Positions 31,970 through 43,658 of a DNA stretch of 64,000 nt are shown piece by piece. The notes below the pieces were generated by a model. The model was not told the origin of the DNA, ran no database searches, and worked only from the letters and a program-made list of their open reading frames with translations. The stretch covers positions 99,611,445 to 99,675,444 of the forward strand of contig NC_080171.1 of NCBI RefSeq assembly GCF_950295315.1. Reading direction: 5' to 3'. This DNA is from Erinaceus europaeus (lineage: Eukaryota > Chordata > Mammalia > Eulipotyphla > Erinaceidae). Made by a program: the position numbers and the translations under genes. Each line of letters opens with the position of its first letter. Positions within the stretch are counted from its first letter, which is position 1.

Positions 31970-32172
31970 GGGGCCAGGCAGTGGCGCACCTGGTTAAGCA
32001 CACACACTACAGTCCACAAAGACCCAGGTTCAAGACCCTAGTCCCAACCTGCAGGGGGAAAGCCTCACAAGTGGTGAAGCAGGTCTGCAGGCGTCTCCCT
32101 CCCTCACTACCTTCCCCTCCTCTCTCAATTTCTCTCTGTCTCTATCCAATAATTAAAAAAAAAAGTTTAAAA
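31970..32172 (+). mobile_element. SINE family B
   Basis: Gggccaggcagtggcgcacc to ctctatccaataattaaaaa, with an exact 12-base duplication aatgaagtcttg (31958-31969, 32173-32184). Confidence 0.95.
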
Positions 32173-33926
32173 AATGAAGTCTTGAAAAAATGGGGAGAAG
32201 TCATCCAGATTCAGAGGCCAAAATAACTCCCCAGGAGGCCAGTGCGGGCCTGGGTCTCCCTATCACTAAGGCAGATCTGGAGTGAGGCTGGGGCAGGTGG
32301 CGGGAGTGGATTTCCCAAAGTCGCTTTTGAAACTCTTCTCAATCAGCAAATGTTTAACCAAGGCTCAAGAGCCCAGGTGTAGTGTGTATGCTTAGAGGCA
32401 GGGGCACCTGGAACGGTTGGAGGTGAAAAAGAGGAGGCCCAGAGGAACCCCTTTCCTTCCTCTACCAGAAAAAAAGCAGGCTGAAGATCCGTCCATTCAG
32501 GGGAATGCCCTTTCCTTTTGCCTCCTCAGGTCGCCTCAGTGGAAGGAAGTCGATTTCCATATTGATATAAACAGTAGAAACAAAAGCCCTCTCATCTCTT
32601 GCTGGTCCCTCCGTCCCCGCTGGCAGCAGCCTGGTGCCCACAGCCTACAGCTGGCAGCTCGTATGGGAGCCCAGAACCCAGGCAGCTTGTCCTCTGAGAG
32701 CAGACAACCAAACTGGGGAGGGCCAAGAAGGGGAGCCAAGGCCCCCCACTGCATCAGGGCAGGACCAACCTACCCAAAGCTGTCCTGTGTCCACCCCTGT
32801 GGATCCTTGCTGTGCCCACCATGGAGAAAGATACCACTTCACTCGAGGGGGTGGGTTGCTGAGGACAGTGCCCAAAACCAAGCTCTGCCATGGCCACACC
32901 CAGATCAGTGACCCAGAAAGGCATGAAGGGGGTGTCCGGTGTGGCTTGGATGATCACCCCATCTCCCAGAGCTGCAAAATGTCCCAGAAAGACAGCTGCC
33001 CCACAGTGTGGATATCCCTGATGCTGCCCCTCCCACACACACCGCATACCCCCTCATAGCCTATCCTTTACAGAGAACCTTTGTTTGGCACCCAGAAGGG
33101 CCAGGGAACAAGTCCCTGTGCTGCGGTCAGAACCTAGAGGTCATCTTGCCTCCAGGCTTTGGTGTCTGTCCCTACACAGGACCATTTAGTATCCCTCTCC
33201 CACAACTGCCATCTGGACGGGTATAGGGGCAGCTACTCTGACAGTGCTGTCAACACTGACTCCCCCACTTCATATATGTCACCTCTGTCTGTGGGCTTCT
33301 CTAGCTCTATCTCTTCTGTCCACACCCCCTAGAGTTGGAGCCCCTCTAGGCTGGGTGAAACAGCAGCAGTCAGAACTGTCCCCGGGCTCCAGGGAAAACC
33401 CCAGACCTTAAGCAGTACTGCCTGACAAGTGCTTGCTCTCTGATCTTTGGGCCACAGTTGCACTGAGGACCCCAGGAACTCTGCTGTAGTGACCTCACAC
33501 AGGCAGGTCTACCATGTTCCTGAATCCCCATCCTAAGCTGTTTGAGAGCCCACCACTAACTTTTTCCTCAGTGCCAGGACCACAAATAAAATGAGAATCC
33601 AAGGCAGAACTTGTTGCTTCTCCATGACCAGCACAACGGATGCATCACACCCAGCCAACCCTCCCAGCAGCCACCAAGAGGTGGGCTTGGGGTAGGATCC
33701 AATGGACAGCTATGTTCTCCAACAGCCAGCTCAGGGCCAGTCAAGATGGCGGCTGGCTGGGGTTAGAATCGAGATTAGGAGAGGGTATTGGGGATTTCAT
33801 TACATAAGGCAAGAAAGATTTCATGTTGCCCTCATTGACTCATTCATTCATCCATTCAGCAGTCACTGGGTGCCTCATGAGGAAGATAGACTGCCAACAA
33901 ACCGTACAAAGAATTACAGAAGACCT

Positions 33927-34277
33927 GGGAGGCCGTGTGGTAGTGCAGTGGGTTAAGTGCACATGGTGCAAAGCACAAGGACCGGCACGAGGATCCCAGT
34001 TTGAGCTCCCAGCTCCCCACCTGCGGGGGGGAGGGGGCAGTCACTTCACAAGTGTTGAAGCACTATCTTTCTCTCCCCCCTCTGCCTTCCCCTCCTCTCT
34101 CAATTTCTCTCTGTCCTACCCAACAACAATGAGAGCAATAAGAATAATAACAACAACAATGATGATAAACAACAAGGGCAACAAAAAGGGGAAAAAATAG
34201 CCTCCAGGAGCAGTGGATTCATAGTGCAGGCACCAAACCCCAGTGATAACTCTGGAGGCAAAAAAAAAAAAAAAATT
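33927..34277 (+). mobile_element. SINE family A, full with 3' module
   Basis: Gccgtgtggtagtgcagtgg to cctccaggagcagtggattc and gataactctggaggc plus poly-A. Duplication aattacagaag / aattatggaag. Confidence 0.9.
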
Positions 34278-34554
34278 ATGGAAGTCCCTGGATGAGAACA
34301 GCAGCCTAGAAGCCCAGGGGAGGGGCAGCCTGCCCGGCCTACAGGCTCAGGGAAGACTTCCAGAAGGAGGTGGCACCCAAGACATGAAGAGGTACAAGAC
34401 CTGTCAGTGAGTGTGCCAAGCAGAAGACTGGGGAAATGCACAGATTCAAACATGCTAGAAAGCACTCATTCATTCTTCAAGTGTCAAGAAGGACGCTCTG
34501 ATAGAGTGGCTTGGCGGCAGGGCTCTGTCTGGTCTGTCAGGCCTCAGTACCAGC

Positions 34555-34645
34555 ACTGGCCCCGGTGCTCATGACTGCAGAACTTTGTATTTGTGACCTA
34601 ATTCCCACTGAGCCTCAGTTTCCTCAGCTTTTAAATTCAAGAAGC
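34555..34645 (+). mobile_element. MIR fragment
   Basis: Cactgagcctcagtttcctc preceded by a weak 'tttgtgacctaattc'. Confidence 0.6.
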
Positions 34646-34779
34646 AGAGAGACCCACCTAGTGGGAAACCCACAGAGCCTGTGCAAGCAGGGTGACCAAT
34701 GAAGATGTCAGTGACTGATATGTGCCCCACCTGCAGCTCAGGAGTCCCATCAGTGCTAAAGGCAACTTCCTTTTTTTTT

Positions 34780-34918
34780 TTTTAAAGATTTTATTTATTT
34801 ATTAATGAGAAAGATAGGAGGAGAGAGAGAAAGAACCAGACATCACACTGGTACATGTACTGCCAGGAATTGAACTTGGGACCTCCTGTTTTATCTACTG
34901 CACCACCTCCTGGACCAC
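34780..34918 (-). mobile_element. SINE family D (antisense)
   Basis: Aaagattttatttatttatt, aagaaccagacatcacactg and caccacctcctggacc. Flanked by ggcaactt on both sides. Confidence 0.9.
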
Positions 34919-34969
34919 CTAATGGCAACTTTCCATAACACGTTTCAGGTCACAAAACAGGGGTCAACG

Positions 34970-35227
34970 GGAGTTAGGCGGCAGCACAGTGGGTTAAGGG
35001 CAAGGACCGGCATAAGGATCCTGGTTCGAGCCCCCGGCTCCCCACCTGCAGGGGAGTCGCTTCACAAGTGGTGAAGCAGGTCTGCAGGTCTCTATCTTTC
35101 TCTCTTCCTCTCTGTCTTCCCCTCCTCTCTCCATTTCTCTCTGTCCCATCCAACAACAACGACAACAATAATAACTACAATAATAAAATAGCAAGGGCAA
35201 CAAAAGAATATTAAAAAAAAAAAAAAA
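34970..35227 (+). mobile_element. SINE family A, head deletion
   Basis: Ggagttaggcggcagcacag runs into gttaagggcaaggaccggca (about 15 head bases missing); the rest is full length. Confidence 0.9.
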
Positions 35228-35507
35228 GGACCAGCAAAGGACAATGAGCAAAACAGCAGCTGAGGCTCCTCAACAAGACATGGCAGGTAGGCAAGGGGTA
35301 CCCTTAGAGTCTCTTCCTTCTGGGTGCCTGTCCCTCAAAGGCTAACTCATCAGGAAGAGGAAGCAGTGTGAGAAATAAAATCAGGATTCTCAAAGCAAAC
35401 ACCAATCAAGTACATGCCACCCCATCTCAGCCAACCCTAGGCCCTCTGCTCCCCAGAGGCAGTCTTGTGGACGGATGAAGCTGAAGGAGAAGGGAGCTGG
35501 GAAAAGT

Positions 35508-35550
<43 letters not shown>

Positions 35551-35670
35551 CTATAGTTTTTACACAGAGCACTCATTATTCAGCAATTGCTTATGATGGC
35601 GCTGAGGACTGAAACTAGAGCCTCAGGGATAAAAGTCTTTTTGCATAACTATTATGCTATCTCCCCAACC
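35508..35670 (-). mobile_element. (GT)n then SINE family C (antisense)
   Basis: GT run at 35508-35548, then a C copy (gcttatgatggcgctgagga, gcataactattatgctatct). Confidence 0.8.
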
Positions 35671-35863
35671 CTAGTGCTTCAAACAAAGGAGATTTGGACA
35701 ACGTGTGTCTCACTCTTCTGGAATCCGTATTTACACCTTTCTTCTCTGATTGCATTGACTAACACGCCCAGATCAATGCTAATGATGAAAATACCTCTAG
35801 GATTTCAACATCAGGTTTGCTCAGACTTGTTCAGTTTGTAAAGAATGAGGTTATAAAAAGGGT

Positions 35864-36068
35864 GGGGGTGTGTGTGCAGTGGTGCACCAGGTTAAGTGCT
35901 CACATCATAGTGAGCAAGGACTCGGGTTCAAGCCCCCAATCCCCACCTACATGGGGAAAGTTTCATGAGCGGTGAAGCAGGACTATAGGTGTTTCTCTAA
36001 GTCCCCCTCCCCCTCTCAATTTCTCTGTCTCTATCCAATAATAAAAATAAATAAGTGAATAAATAAAG
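35864..36068 (+). mobile_element. SINE family B
   Basis: Tgtgcagtggtgcaccaggt, gggttcaagcccccaatccc and ctctatccaataataaaaat. Confidence 0.88.
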
Positions 36069-36198
36069 GGGTTGAGGGATGGCGGTAGACATCATAATGG
36101 TTATGCAGACAAACTCTCATGCCTGAGGCTCTGAAGTCCCAGGTACAATCCCTGCACCACCACAAGCCAGAGCTGAGCAGTGGTCTGGTGGAAAAGAG
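36069..36198 (+). mobile_element. SINE family C
   Basis: Gtagacatcataatggttat, gcctgaggctctgaagtccc and gagctgagcagtggtctggt. Confidence 0.87.
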
Positions 36199-36267
36199 AA
36201 AAAATTACTGAGTACCAAGTAGGAACTGCTGACAGAAAGAAGAGAGGAAAGGTTGGGAGGTAGATTT

Positions 36268-36505
36268 TAATATATGGTAGATTTAGACTGCACACATTAC
36301 CATGCAAAAGACCTGGGTTCAAGCCCCCAGTTGTCACCTACATTGAGGAAGCTTCATGAGTGTTGGAGCAGTGCTGTAAGCATCTCTCCTCTTTATTTCT
36401 CTGTCTCTCACCCTCTATTAAAAAGAAACGTGGGGGAATGGCAACCAGGAATGATGGCATTATGCAGGCACAGAGCTCCAGAAATAACCCTGGTGGCAAA
36501 ATAAA
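36268..36505 (+). mobile_element. SINE family E with 3' module
   Basis: Acctgggttcaagcccccag, gaagcttcatgagtgttgga and the aaataaccctggtggc end. Confidence 0.75.
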
Positions 36506-36523
36506 GGAAGAAAGAAAGAAGGA

Positions 36524-36855
36524 GGGGGTCGGGCGGTAGCGCAGCGTGTTAAGCGCATGTGGTGCAAAGTGCAGGGACCAGTGTAAGGATCCCGGTTCGA
36601 GCCCCTGGCTCCCCACCTGCAGGGGAGTCACCTCACAGGCAGTGAAGCAGGTCTGCAGGTGTTTTTCTCTCCCCGTTTTCCCCTCCTCTCTTCATGTCTC
36701 TCTGTCCTATCCAACAATGAACAACATCAACAATAATAACCACAACAAGGCTACAACAAGGGCAACAAAAGGGGGAAAAATGGCCTGCAGGAACAGTGGA
36801 TTCATGGTGCAGACACTGAGCCCCAGCAATAACCCTGGAGGCAAAAAAAAAAAGG
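36524..36855 (+). mobile_element. SINE family A, full with 3' module
   Basis: Ggtcgggcggtagcgcagcg to gcaataaccctggaggc and poly-A, then (aagg)n. Confidence 0.93.
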
Positions 36856-36950
36856 AAGGAAGGAAGGAAGGAAGGCCAGACTTAGTTATTCTCCTCAAAT
36901 AAAATTTGGAGAACTCTCCAGGGAAAAAGGTGCTGAAGAGACCCACCTTT

Positions 36951-37140
36951 GGGGCTAGGCAGTGACACACCTGGTTGAGTGCACATGTAACAATGTGTAA
37001 GCACCCAGGTTCAAGACCCTGGTCCCCACCTGCAGGAGGAAAGCGTCATGAGTGGTGAAGCAGGGCTGCAAGTGTCTCTCTGTCTCTCTTCCCTTCCCTC
37101 TCAATTTCTGGCTATCTCTATCAAATAAATAAAGAAAAGA
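36951..37140 (+). mobile_element. SINE family B
   Basis: Ggggctaggcagtgacacac, aggttcaagaccctggtccc and ctctatcaaataaataaaga. Confidence 0.9.
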
Positions 37141-37381
37141 GAGGGAGGAAAGACAGAGAGAAACTCACCTTCCAGAGCCCCATCAGTGGAGCTGTGCAAG
37201 CAAAGACTGGATAGCTAACTGGCCGGGAGGCAATGGAGAAGATTCTGTCCCAGGAGAAAGGCTTAACAGGAAAACAGACACAGAAAGCCAGATTGACCCA
37301 GTTCTGCCACTAATCATAGCTTTCCAGTGTTGTTCATTTTACCACAAGACTGGGGGGACAAATCCCAAAGAGTTGCTGTGA

Positions 37382-37545
37382 GGGACCAGAACATAGCTCA
37401 CCCAGTAGGGTGTACACCTTGCCCTACGTTTGACCTGACTTAGAGTCCCAACACCACGTGGAGTGCTCCAGACACTGGGGGGAGAAGCTCTCCCTCTCCT
37501 GTCTCTCTGCGACTAAAAATAATGATGATAATAATAATAATAATG
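37382..37545 (+). mobile_element. SINE family E with (ATA)n tail
   Basis: Gggaccagaacatagctcac, gagtcccaacaccacgtgga and a gataataataataataat run. Confidence 0.65.
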
Positions 37546-37559
37546 GAAAAGTTGGTTTG

Positions 37560-37747
37560 AGGGACCAGGTGGTGGCGCACCTGGTTAAGTGCTCATATTA
37601 CAGTGCACAAGGACCCGGGTTCAAGCCCCTGGTTTCCACCTGCAGGGGGAAGGTTCTGCAACTGGTGAAGCAGGGCTACAGATGTCTTTCTTTCTCCCTC
37701 TCTACCTCCCCCTCCTCTCTCAATCTCTCTGTCTCCATCCAAAAATG
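37560..37747 (+). mobile_element. SINE family B
   Basis: Gggaccaggtggtggcgcac, gggttcaagcccctggtttc and ctctgtctccatcc. Confidence 0.9.
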
Positions 37748-38590
37748 CTAAACACAGACACAAATCCTGCACATTTCATTAGCTGCATGCCCTCTAACAT
37801 AACAGCCTTTTCACCGAGTGCAAGCCAGACTTCTTCCCAAACTGCTTCAGAACCAGATCCCCCACTGCCCACCTATCTCTCACACATGCTCACACACACT
37901 CACATGTCTCTCCTTCTCCGTCTCTACCTCCCATTCCCTAAGTCCAGACAGAAATTGACAGGGGTGGGGGGCACAGAGCATGACGCTACCTTCTCAAAGT
38001 CAGAGAGAGAGAGAGGGAAAGGAGGAGGGGGAGGGAGGGAAGGAGAGGAAAATGAGCCAATATGAAAATCCACTCCTGCATTTGCTGCTGAGCCAGAAGG
38101 AAACCCAATCCAGGGCTAAGATGCCAGGGACCCTTGCCTGGGAGTTTGTATGCAGATAGAAGTTGGAAAGTTTATTCAAATAACAAGACTCCCTAGGCCT
38201 GCCCCTCTGAGCCAGGAGGAGGCCCCCGCCCGGCCCCACCCTTAGGTCACCAGCTGCATGTCTCCCTGGACTCAGAGAAGGAAAAGGGTGGGCGGTAGAG
38301 AGCAAATCCCCTGGAAAGCCCTGCCCCTCTCACCTTCCTTCTTCCCCATTCCTGCATGACCCCAGTCAGAGTGCCACAGAGAAACTGCTCTGGGCCAGCA
38401 GGTCTAAGTCCTGTGTCTGCCTCCCCTTGAGGGCAAGCGGGGACAAGTTTGTTGTTTCCCCATCAATGGGTAGTGCTAAAGGATTGAGTGCTGGACCCCT
38501 GAGTCCAGACACCTAACTGCCCCTGGTGACCTCACTGGAGTGTCAAAGCCCTGGCCCCTTCCTTCTCTGATGTAAGAAAGTGTACCTGCA

Positions 38591-38706
38591 GGCCGGGGAA
38601 ACAGCAGTTTATGCAACAGATTTTCATGCCTGAGGCACTAGAGGACCAAGTTCAATCCCCAGCATCACTATATGCCAAAGGTGAACAATCCTCTGGAAAA
38701 AAAAAT
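38591..38706 (+). mobile_element. SINE family C, diverged
   Basis: Ggccggggaaacagcagttt, catgcctgaggcactagagg and agttcaatccccagcatcac. Confidence 0.75.
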
Positions 38707-38883
38707 AATGCACCTTTCCAACACAGAGCCATGTGGGCACCCTGGGGGGAGCCAGTCACTGGAGGGTCATCAAGTTGATGCCAAGTTCCACCTGTCAGCC
38801 AGGGGAGCTACATCGCACTGTCTCTGATGTGACTCCCCCAACTTGGGTCAGAAACACAACTTTGCTTAAATAGTGACCTACTG

Positions 38884-39024
38884 AGCTCAGTGGTGGCACA
38901 GGTGGTTGAGCCCATGTGTTACCTTGTGCAAGGACCAGGGTTTAAGCCCTCTGTCCCTACTTACAGGGAGGAACTTTCACCAGCAATAAAGCAGTGCTGC
39001 AGATTTCTCTCTCTTTTAAAAAAA
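38884..39024 (+). mobile_element. SINE family B, shortened
   Basis: Gctcagtggtggcacaggtg, agggtttaagccctctgtcc and agcaataaagcagtgctgca. Confidence 0.8.
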
Positions 39025-39032
39025 TAGTGATG

Positions 39033-39163
39033 GGCAGGGGTAGATAGCATAGTGGTTATTCAAAGAGATTCTCAGGCCTGAGGCTACAAAGTCCCAGGTT
39101 CAGTCCCCTGCACCACTATAAGCCAGAGCTGAGCAGTGCTCTGGTTTAAAAAAAAAAAAAAAA
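39033..39163 (+). mobile_element. SINE family C in the tail of a B SINE
   Basis: Gggtagatagcatagtggtt to a poly-A tail, flanked by aaaaaatagtgat on both sides. Confidence 0.92.
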
Positions 39164-40423
39164 ATAGTGATCATGTCATGTCTCCCACAAGACCAGAGAC
39201 CCCATTTGTCTCCTTCCTGACACACCACCACTGCTTAGCACAGCAGCTCGCCCCAATCTAACCTCCCAGCATCTTCAGAGACAGAAAGAGAATGGAAGTT
39301 TCCAGGAAAGGTCAGCCCAGGGCTGGGGACAGACCTGGGGTCTCCCATGGCAATAGAGTGCTTCCTGCACAGGTGGGACCTGCTCTGGAGCTGGCCAGGC
39401 CAGCCCAAGGTCACCATGTCAACACATCAGCAGTAGAAAAGTTCACCACCCAGTCACACAAACCAAGCTGTCACCTAAGCTCCATCCTCAGCTTCCTCTT
39501 CCAGCAGATTCTGTCACTTGATACAGCACCTGAAAAAGGCCTTGGAAACTGGAGCTGAGCAGCCCCCATCATTGCTTGGGGTGAGGGTGCCACACTGAGA
39601 GGCAGAAGGCTTGGGTCTTCCGGTCTCCCCTTCTCATCTGGGGAGGGCACCCCACCTGCTTCTGTGACCCCTCCTCCACTAGAAGACTCCAACCCAACAA
39701 AGAAAGGAACCGGCCAGCACTGTGTGCCAGACCAGCCAGCAAGAACCACACAGCTCAGTCACCAATTCTGAGACAATGCTCTCTGCACTCTCTTAACTTT
39801 GGGCTATTGTAAAGCTGTCTCTCTGTCTCTCTCTCCCTCTTCTTCATCCAGTATGTCCCACGAAGACATCTCCTTCAACAGCCAGCCCTCACCCCTCAAA
39901 GTGCTGTTCCCTGAGTGACCCGTTGGCTGGGGTTCCTTGTTGGGTCTGCCCTTCCAAAAAAGAAAGGTCCTAGAGAAACAAAACCCCACGCTGCCTCACC
40001 CTCCAGCACTCCCAGGTCCACACACAGCCCGGCAAAGAGCAGCCTCTCCAACAGTGGCCAGATGGATGGACTGATCTGGGTGAGTGGCTAAGCTGCCCAG
40101 CAGTGCTCTGGTCACAACAGTGAAAGACAGAGCCCATGTGCCCAGAAACCAGGATTTGGCAATGCAACTTAGAATCCAGACTTCTGGGGCACAATGGAGA
40201 CTCCTGCAGTCACTCCACTCACTGTAGGGGAAGATGTGAAAGCAAATGCTCACAGTCTGTCAGTGATGCATGAGGAAAATACTGGAAAGTCATTTTTTTT
40301 CCTAATGCTATTTGCTTTATTATTCATTTTCCTTTAAATTTTTTTATTATCTTTATTTTATTTATTGGATAGAAACAGCCAGAAGTGGAGAGGGAAGGGG
40401 GTGATAGAAAAGGACAGAGACAG

Positions 40424-40680
40424 GGGTCAGGCGGTAGCGCAGCAAGTTAAGTGCACATATGGCGCGAAGCATGAGGACTGGTATAAGGATTCCGGTTCAA
40501 GCCTCCAGCTCCCCACCTGCAGGAGGGTCACTTCACAGGCAGTGAAGCAGGTCTGCAGGTGTCTGTCTTTCTCTCCCCCTCTCTGTCTCCCCCTCCTCTC
40601 TCCATTTCTCTCTGTCCTATCCAATAACAATGACAGCAATAACAACTATAATAATAACCACAACAACAATTTAAAAAAAA
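40424..40680 (+). mobile_element. SINE family A inside a B SINE
   Basis: Ggggtcaggcggtagcgcag to caacaacaatttaaaaaa, with duplication aaaaggacaga on both sides. Confidence 0.92.
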
Positions 40681-40692
40681 GAAAAGGACAGA

Positions 40693-41161
40693 TGCTGGGA
40701 AATTGTGCAGATGCAATCACATCTGCCATGTTGCCCCCTCAGGCTATTATTAGTTCCAGCGAGAGTTGGGACATTCTTGGAGCGCCTGTTCCACCATGTT
40801 GTGCCCTCAGGGCATTGTCTATTCCCTGCAATAGTTGCAGTGCTCTGGTTACTCCTCCCCCTTCCCATTCTCACGAGAGTTATTATCCTACCCTGGAGTG
40901 CTATGGTTACTCCTCCCCTTTCCCATTCTCGAGAGAGCTACTCCCATAAAAGCCCTTCTTCTTTTGCACCTCGCTCTCTTGCCGGCTCTTCACTTTGGTG
41001 ATTAGATGCAGGGAAGGTTGCTGCATGAGGCGGCCATTTTTGCTACCTCCACGTGGCCCAACCTGCTTCTCTCTCACCCAACTCTGAGGTGCCAGCGCAA
41101 ATAAAGATTTGTGTTCCCTCTTCGCTCCGGATCTCCTCTCTCTCTTCTCCACAGCGCAGCA
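40693..41161 (+). mobile_element. Solo LTR of an endogenous retrovirus (469 bases)
   Basis: Starts TGCTG and ends CAGCA, a perfect 5-base inverted terminal pair with the retroviral TG...CA ends. A TATA-type cataaaagccc lies at about 40945-40955 and a poly-A signal AATAAA at 41100-41105, in the order U3, R, U5. U3 contains a direct repeat of about 55 bases (ggttactcctccc...cccattctc in both units, at about 40855 and 40905). It is flanked by gacaga at 40687-40692 and 41163-41168, with one extra C on the right, suggesting a 6-base target duplication. There is no internal coding region, so it formed by recombination between two LTRs. Class I or class II origin is undecided. Confidence 0.82.
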
Positions 41162-41570
41162 CGACAGACAGAGACAGACATCCGCAGCACTACTTCACTA
41201 CTCACAAAACTTTGCCCCTGCAGGTGTGGACCAGGGGCTTGAACCCAGGTCCTTGCACATCATAACATGTGAGCGCAAGCAGGTGCACAACCATCTGGCC
41301 CCTTATTCACTTTCTAAAATCATTCACTTTCTTCCTAGCACATATCTTAATGTTCTAATTTCTCCTTGATGGCTAGATATTGCTCACGTTAAGACAATGA
41401 GGAGGAAGCTGTCAGAAAGCTCCAGGTGCTATGAAGCCCTGAGCTCTGGCATATGCTGCCAAGAAGAAGTCACAGCAGCTCTCAGGTCAACATCATCTAG
41501 TCACTGGAGTCAGGCTGTGAAGGCTCCCCCAGAAGGGAGCCCCAGCACTTGGTGGAGAACTGGCAATGCT

Positions 41571-41728
41571 TTATTTATCTACCTTTTATTTTTATTTATT
41601 AGCATGAGAGAGGAGGAAAGAGATGAGAAAGAACCAGAGCATCACTCTGGCACACGCACTGCCAGGGGTTGAACTCTGGACTTTGTGTTTGAAAGCCCAA
41701 CCTTTATCTGCTGCACCATCTCCCAGAT
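41571..41728 (-). mobile_element. SINE family D (antisense)
   Basis: Tttttatttattagcatgag, catcactctggcacacgcac and ctgcaccatctcccagat. Confidence 0.82.
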
Positions 41729-41885
41729 GGCAGCACTGGAAGCCTTGAGCTTCCCCCCAAGGGAGGAACACTCTGCCCTGGCTCTATGCCAGGCACCTAG
41801 TATGCCCCTCCTAGAACTCACAGACTCTCAGAGGTGATTGCAGCCACTCCCACTTTAAGATGGGGAAGCAGGTCACCAGACAAAA

Positions 41886-42045
41886 TATATATATATATAT
41901 ATATATAATTTGATTTTTTTTTTTTTGCCTCCAGGTTTATCACAAGGGCTCGGTGCTACTGCCCGGCCCCCATACTTTGATTATTTATTTATTTGCCTCC
42001 AGGGTTATTGCTGGGGCTCAGTGCCTGCATCACGAATCCACTACT
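41886..42045 (-). mobile_element. (TA)n then two partial A SINE 3' modules (antisense)
   Basis: TA run at about 41886-41908. 41914-41970 jumps from the 3' module straight to ctactgcccggccccc. 41995-42045 is another module (gcctccagggttattgctgg). Confidence 0.65.
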
Positions 42046-42102
42046 CCTAACCTTAACCCCTCCTAACAGATATTTTTTCAGATACAAAGAGAGAAAGAGC
42101 GT

Positions 42103-42346
42103 ACATGCCACGAAGTGCAAGGACCGGCATGAGGATCCCAGTTTGAGCCCCCGGCTCCTCACCTGCAGGGGAGTTTCACAGGCAGTGAAGCAGGTCTACA
42201 GGTGTCTATCTTTCTCTCCCCCTCTCTGTCTTCCCCTCCTCTCTCCATTTCTCTCTGTCCTATCCAACAAGGACAACATCAATAACAACAATAATAACTA
42301 CAACAACAATAAAAAAAAAAAGGGAAAATAAATAAATTTTAAAAAA
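42103..42346 (+). mobile_element. SINE family A, 5'-truncated
   Basis: Lacks the first part of the head (starts near gccacgaagtgcaaggacc); otherwise complete to aaataaataaatttt. Confidence 0.88.
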
Positions 42347-42348
42347 GA

Positions 42349-42476
42349 AAGAAAGAGAGGGAAAGACAACACCACAGCATTAAACTTCCCTCCAGTGTAG
42401 TAGGGACCAGACTGGCATGTGGACTGCACATATGGCAAAGCAGGCACACTGCAGATGAGCTATCATGCCATCCCTT
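42349..42476 (-). mobile_element. SINE family E (antisense)
   Basis: Agagggaaagacaacaccac, gtagtagggaccagactggc and gatgagctatcatgccatcc. Confidence 0.55.
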
Positions 42477-43184
42477 AAAGATTAAATTAACTGGGGAAGT
42501 GTGGATGTACCCTCGTAGTAACAAAAACCTGTAAATCAACATTTCCTGTAGTGACACTGGAGTTGGGGGAGATATAAAGATCAAACACTAAGTTAAATGA
42601 ATAAAGCCCAAGCAGCACATGCTGATGAGAACGGGCACCCCACTCACAGATTTCTTTGCCTACAACTCATGGCTGCACCAGATGGAGCTCAGGCTCCCCT
42701 TCCTCTAGCCACAGTCCCTCAGTGACCCACCCTCCCTTCCTCCCTGCGTACAGTAGACAGGTAATTATCTATATAGTCCTTGCTAGAACATTCCTTCTGC
42801 TGCCTGTACCCCAAATCCAGAGACCAAAACCCATCCTACCATTTAAGAGCCAGCTCAAGCTGAATCTCGATTTCCCTCACTCTTGCTCTTTCCCTTCCTC
42901 CTAAACTCTCCCTGGGCTCAGGCCAGGGCAGCTCCCTGGCTCAGAAGCCAGACAGATGAATCTAATTTCCTTCCCAAATACAGTCAGTGGGACTATTCAA
43001 ATACATTTTTAATAGGATCATATGAAAAAAAGAATGGAAACAAAAATTTAAATAATCTAGTATCTTACCACCACCACCACCCCAAAATGTTAATTTTTCT
43101 TGTTGTTTGTTTGTTTTTGCCACCAAGGTTACCACTGGGACTCAGTGCCTGCATGACTCCACTATTCCTGGGTTTTTTTGTTTG

Positions 43185-43512
43185 TTTTTTTATTGGGTAA
43201 TTAATGTTTTACATTCAACAGTAAATATAATAGTTTGTACATGCATAACATTCCCCAGTTTCCCATTTAACAATACAACCCCCACTATGTCATTTATCAT
43301 CCTTCATGGACCTGGGTGGGATGCACTGGATCGACCTTCTCGTGGTGCATCCCGTGAGTACCCATTTATTGGGGAAACTGACGATCCTTCCTAGCCGACT
43401 GAATCCACATGGATCCCAGTCACTTTCAAAGCCAGCAACAAGCAGACATCAGGCTCAACCTGACGCTGTTGACTGGCTACGGAAGAAGGGCAAACGCTAG
43501 AAGAAGAATGGA
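43185..43512 (-). mobile_element. L1 3' end joined to an unrelated or inverted 190-base segment
   Basis: 43185-43314 is the antisense L1 3' UTR (same words as the copy at 8726-9049). At ggacctg it switches to a segment (43315-43506) not found in the other L1 copy. The whole block is flanked by related cctgggtt...gtttgtttt sequence, suggesting a single insertion. Confidence 0.7.
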
Positions 43513-43561
43513 CCTGGGTTGTTTGTTTTATATAGAGGGTGAGAGACAGAAAGAGACAAAG

Positions 43562-43658
43562 CGGGCAGGGGTAGATAGCATAATGGTTATACAAACAGTC
43601 TCTCATGCCTGAGGCTCTGCAGTTCCAGGTTCAATCCCCTGCAGTGTTCTGGTAAAAA
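43562..43658 (+). mobile_element. SINE family C inside the same B SINE
   Basis: Gggcaggggtagatagcata to gcagtgttctggt (end module shortened), with an exact 14-base duplication agaaagagacaaag (43548-43561, 43659-43672). Confidence 0.94.

Larger units (their letters stand above)
40335..41303 (-). mobile_element. SINE family B (antisense), host of two insertions
   Basis: Left part to about 40423 (ttttattatctttattttat, agaaacagccagaagtggag). Right part 41163-41303 (cagcactacttcactactca, gggcttgaacccaggtcctt, accatctggcccc). Confidence 0.85.

Noticed and set aside
32417..33059. ORFs of 141-164 residues in intron 1
   Set aside because: No family resemblance; composition is like the surrounding intron, and frames overlap on both strands.
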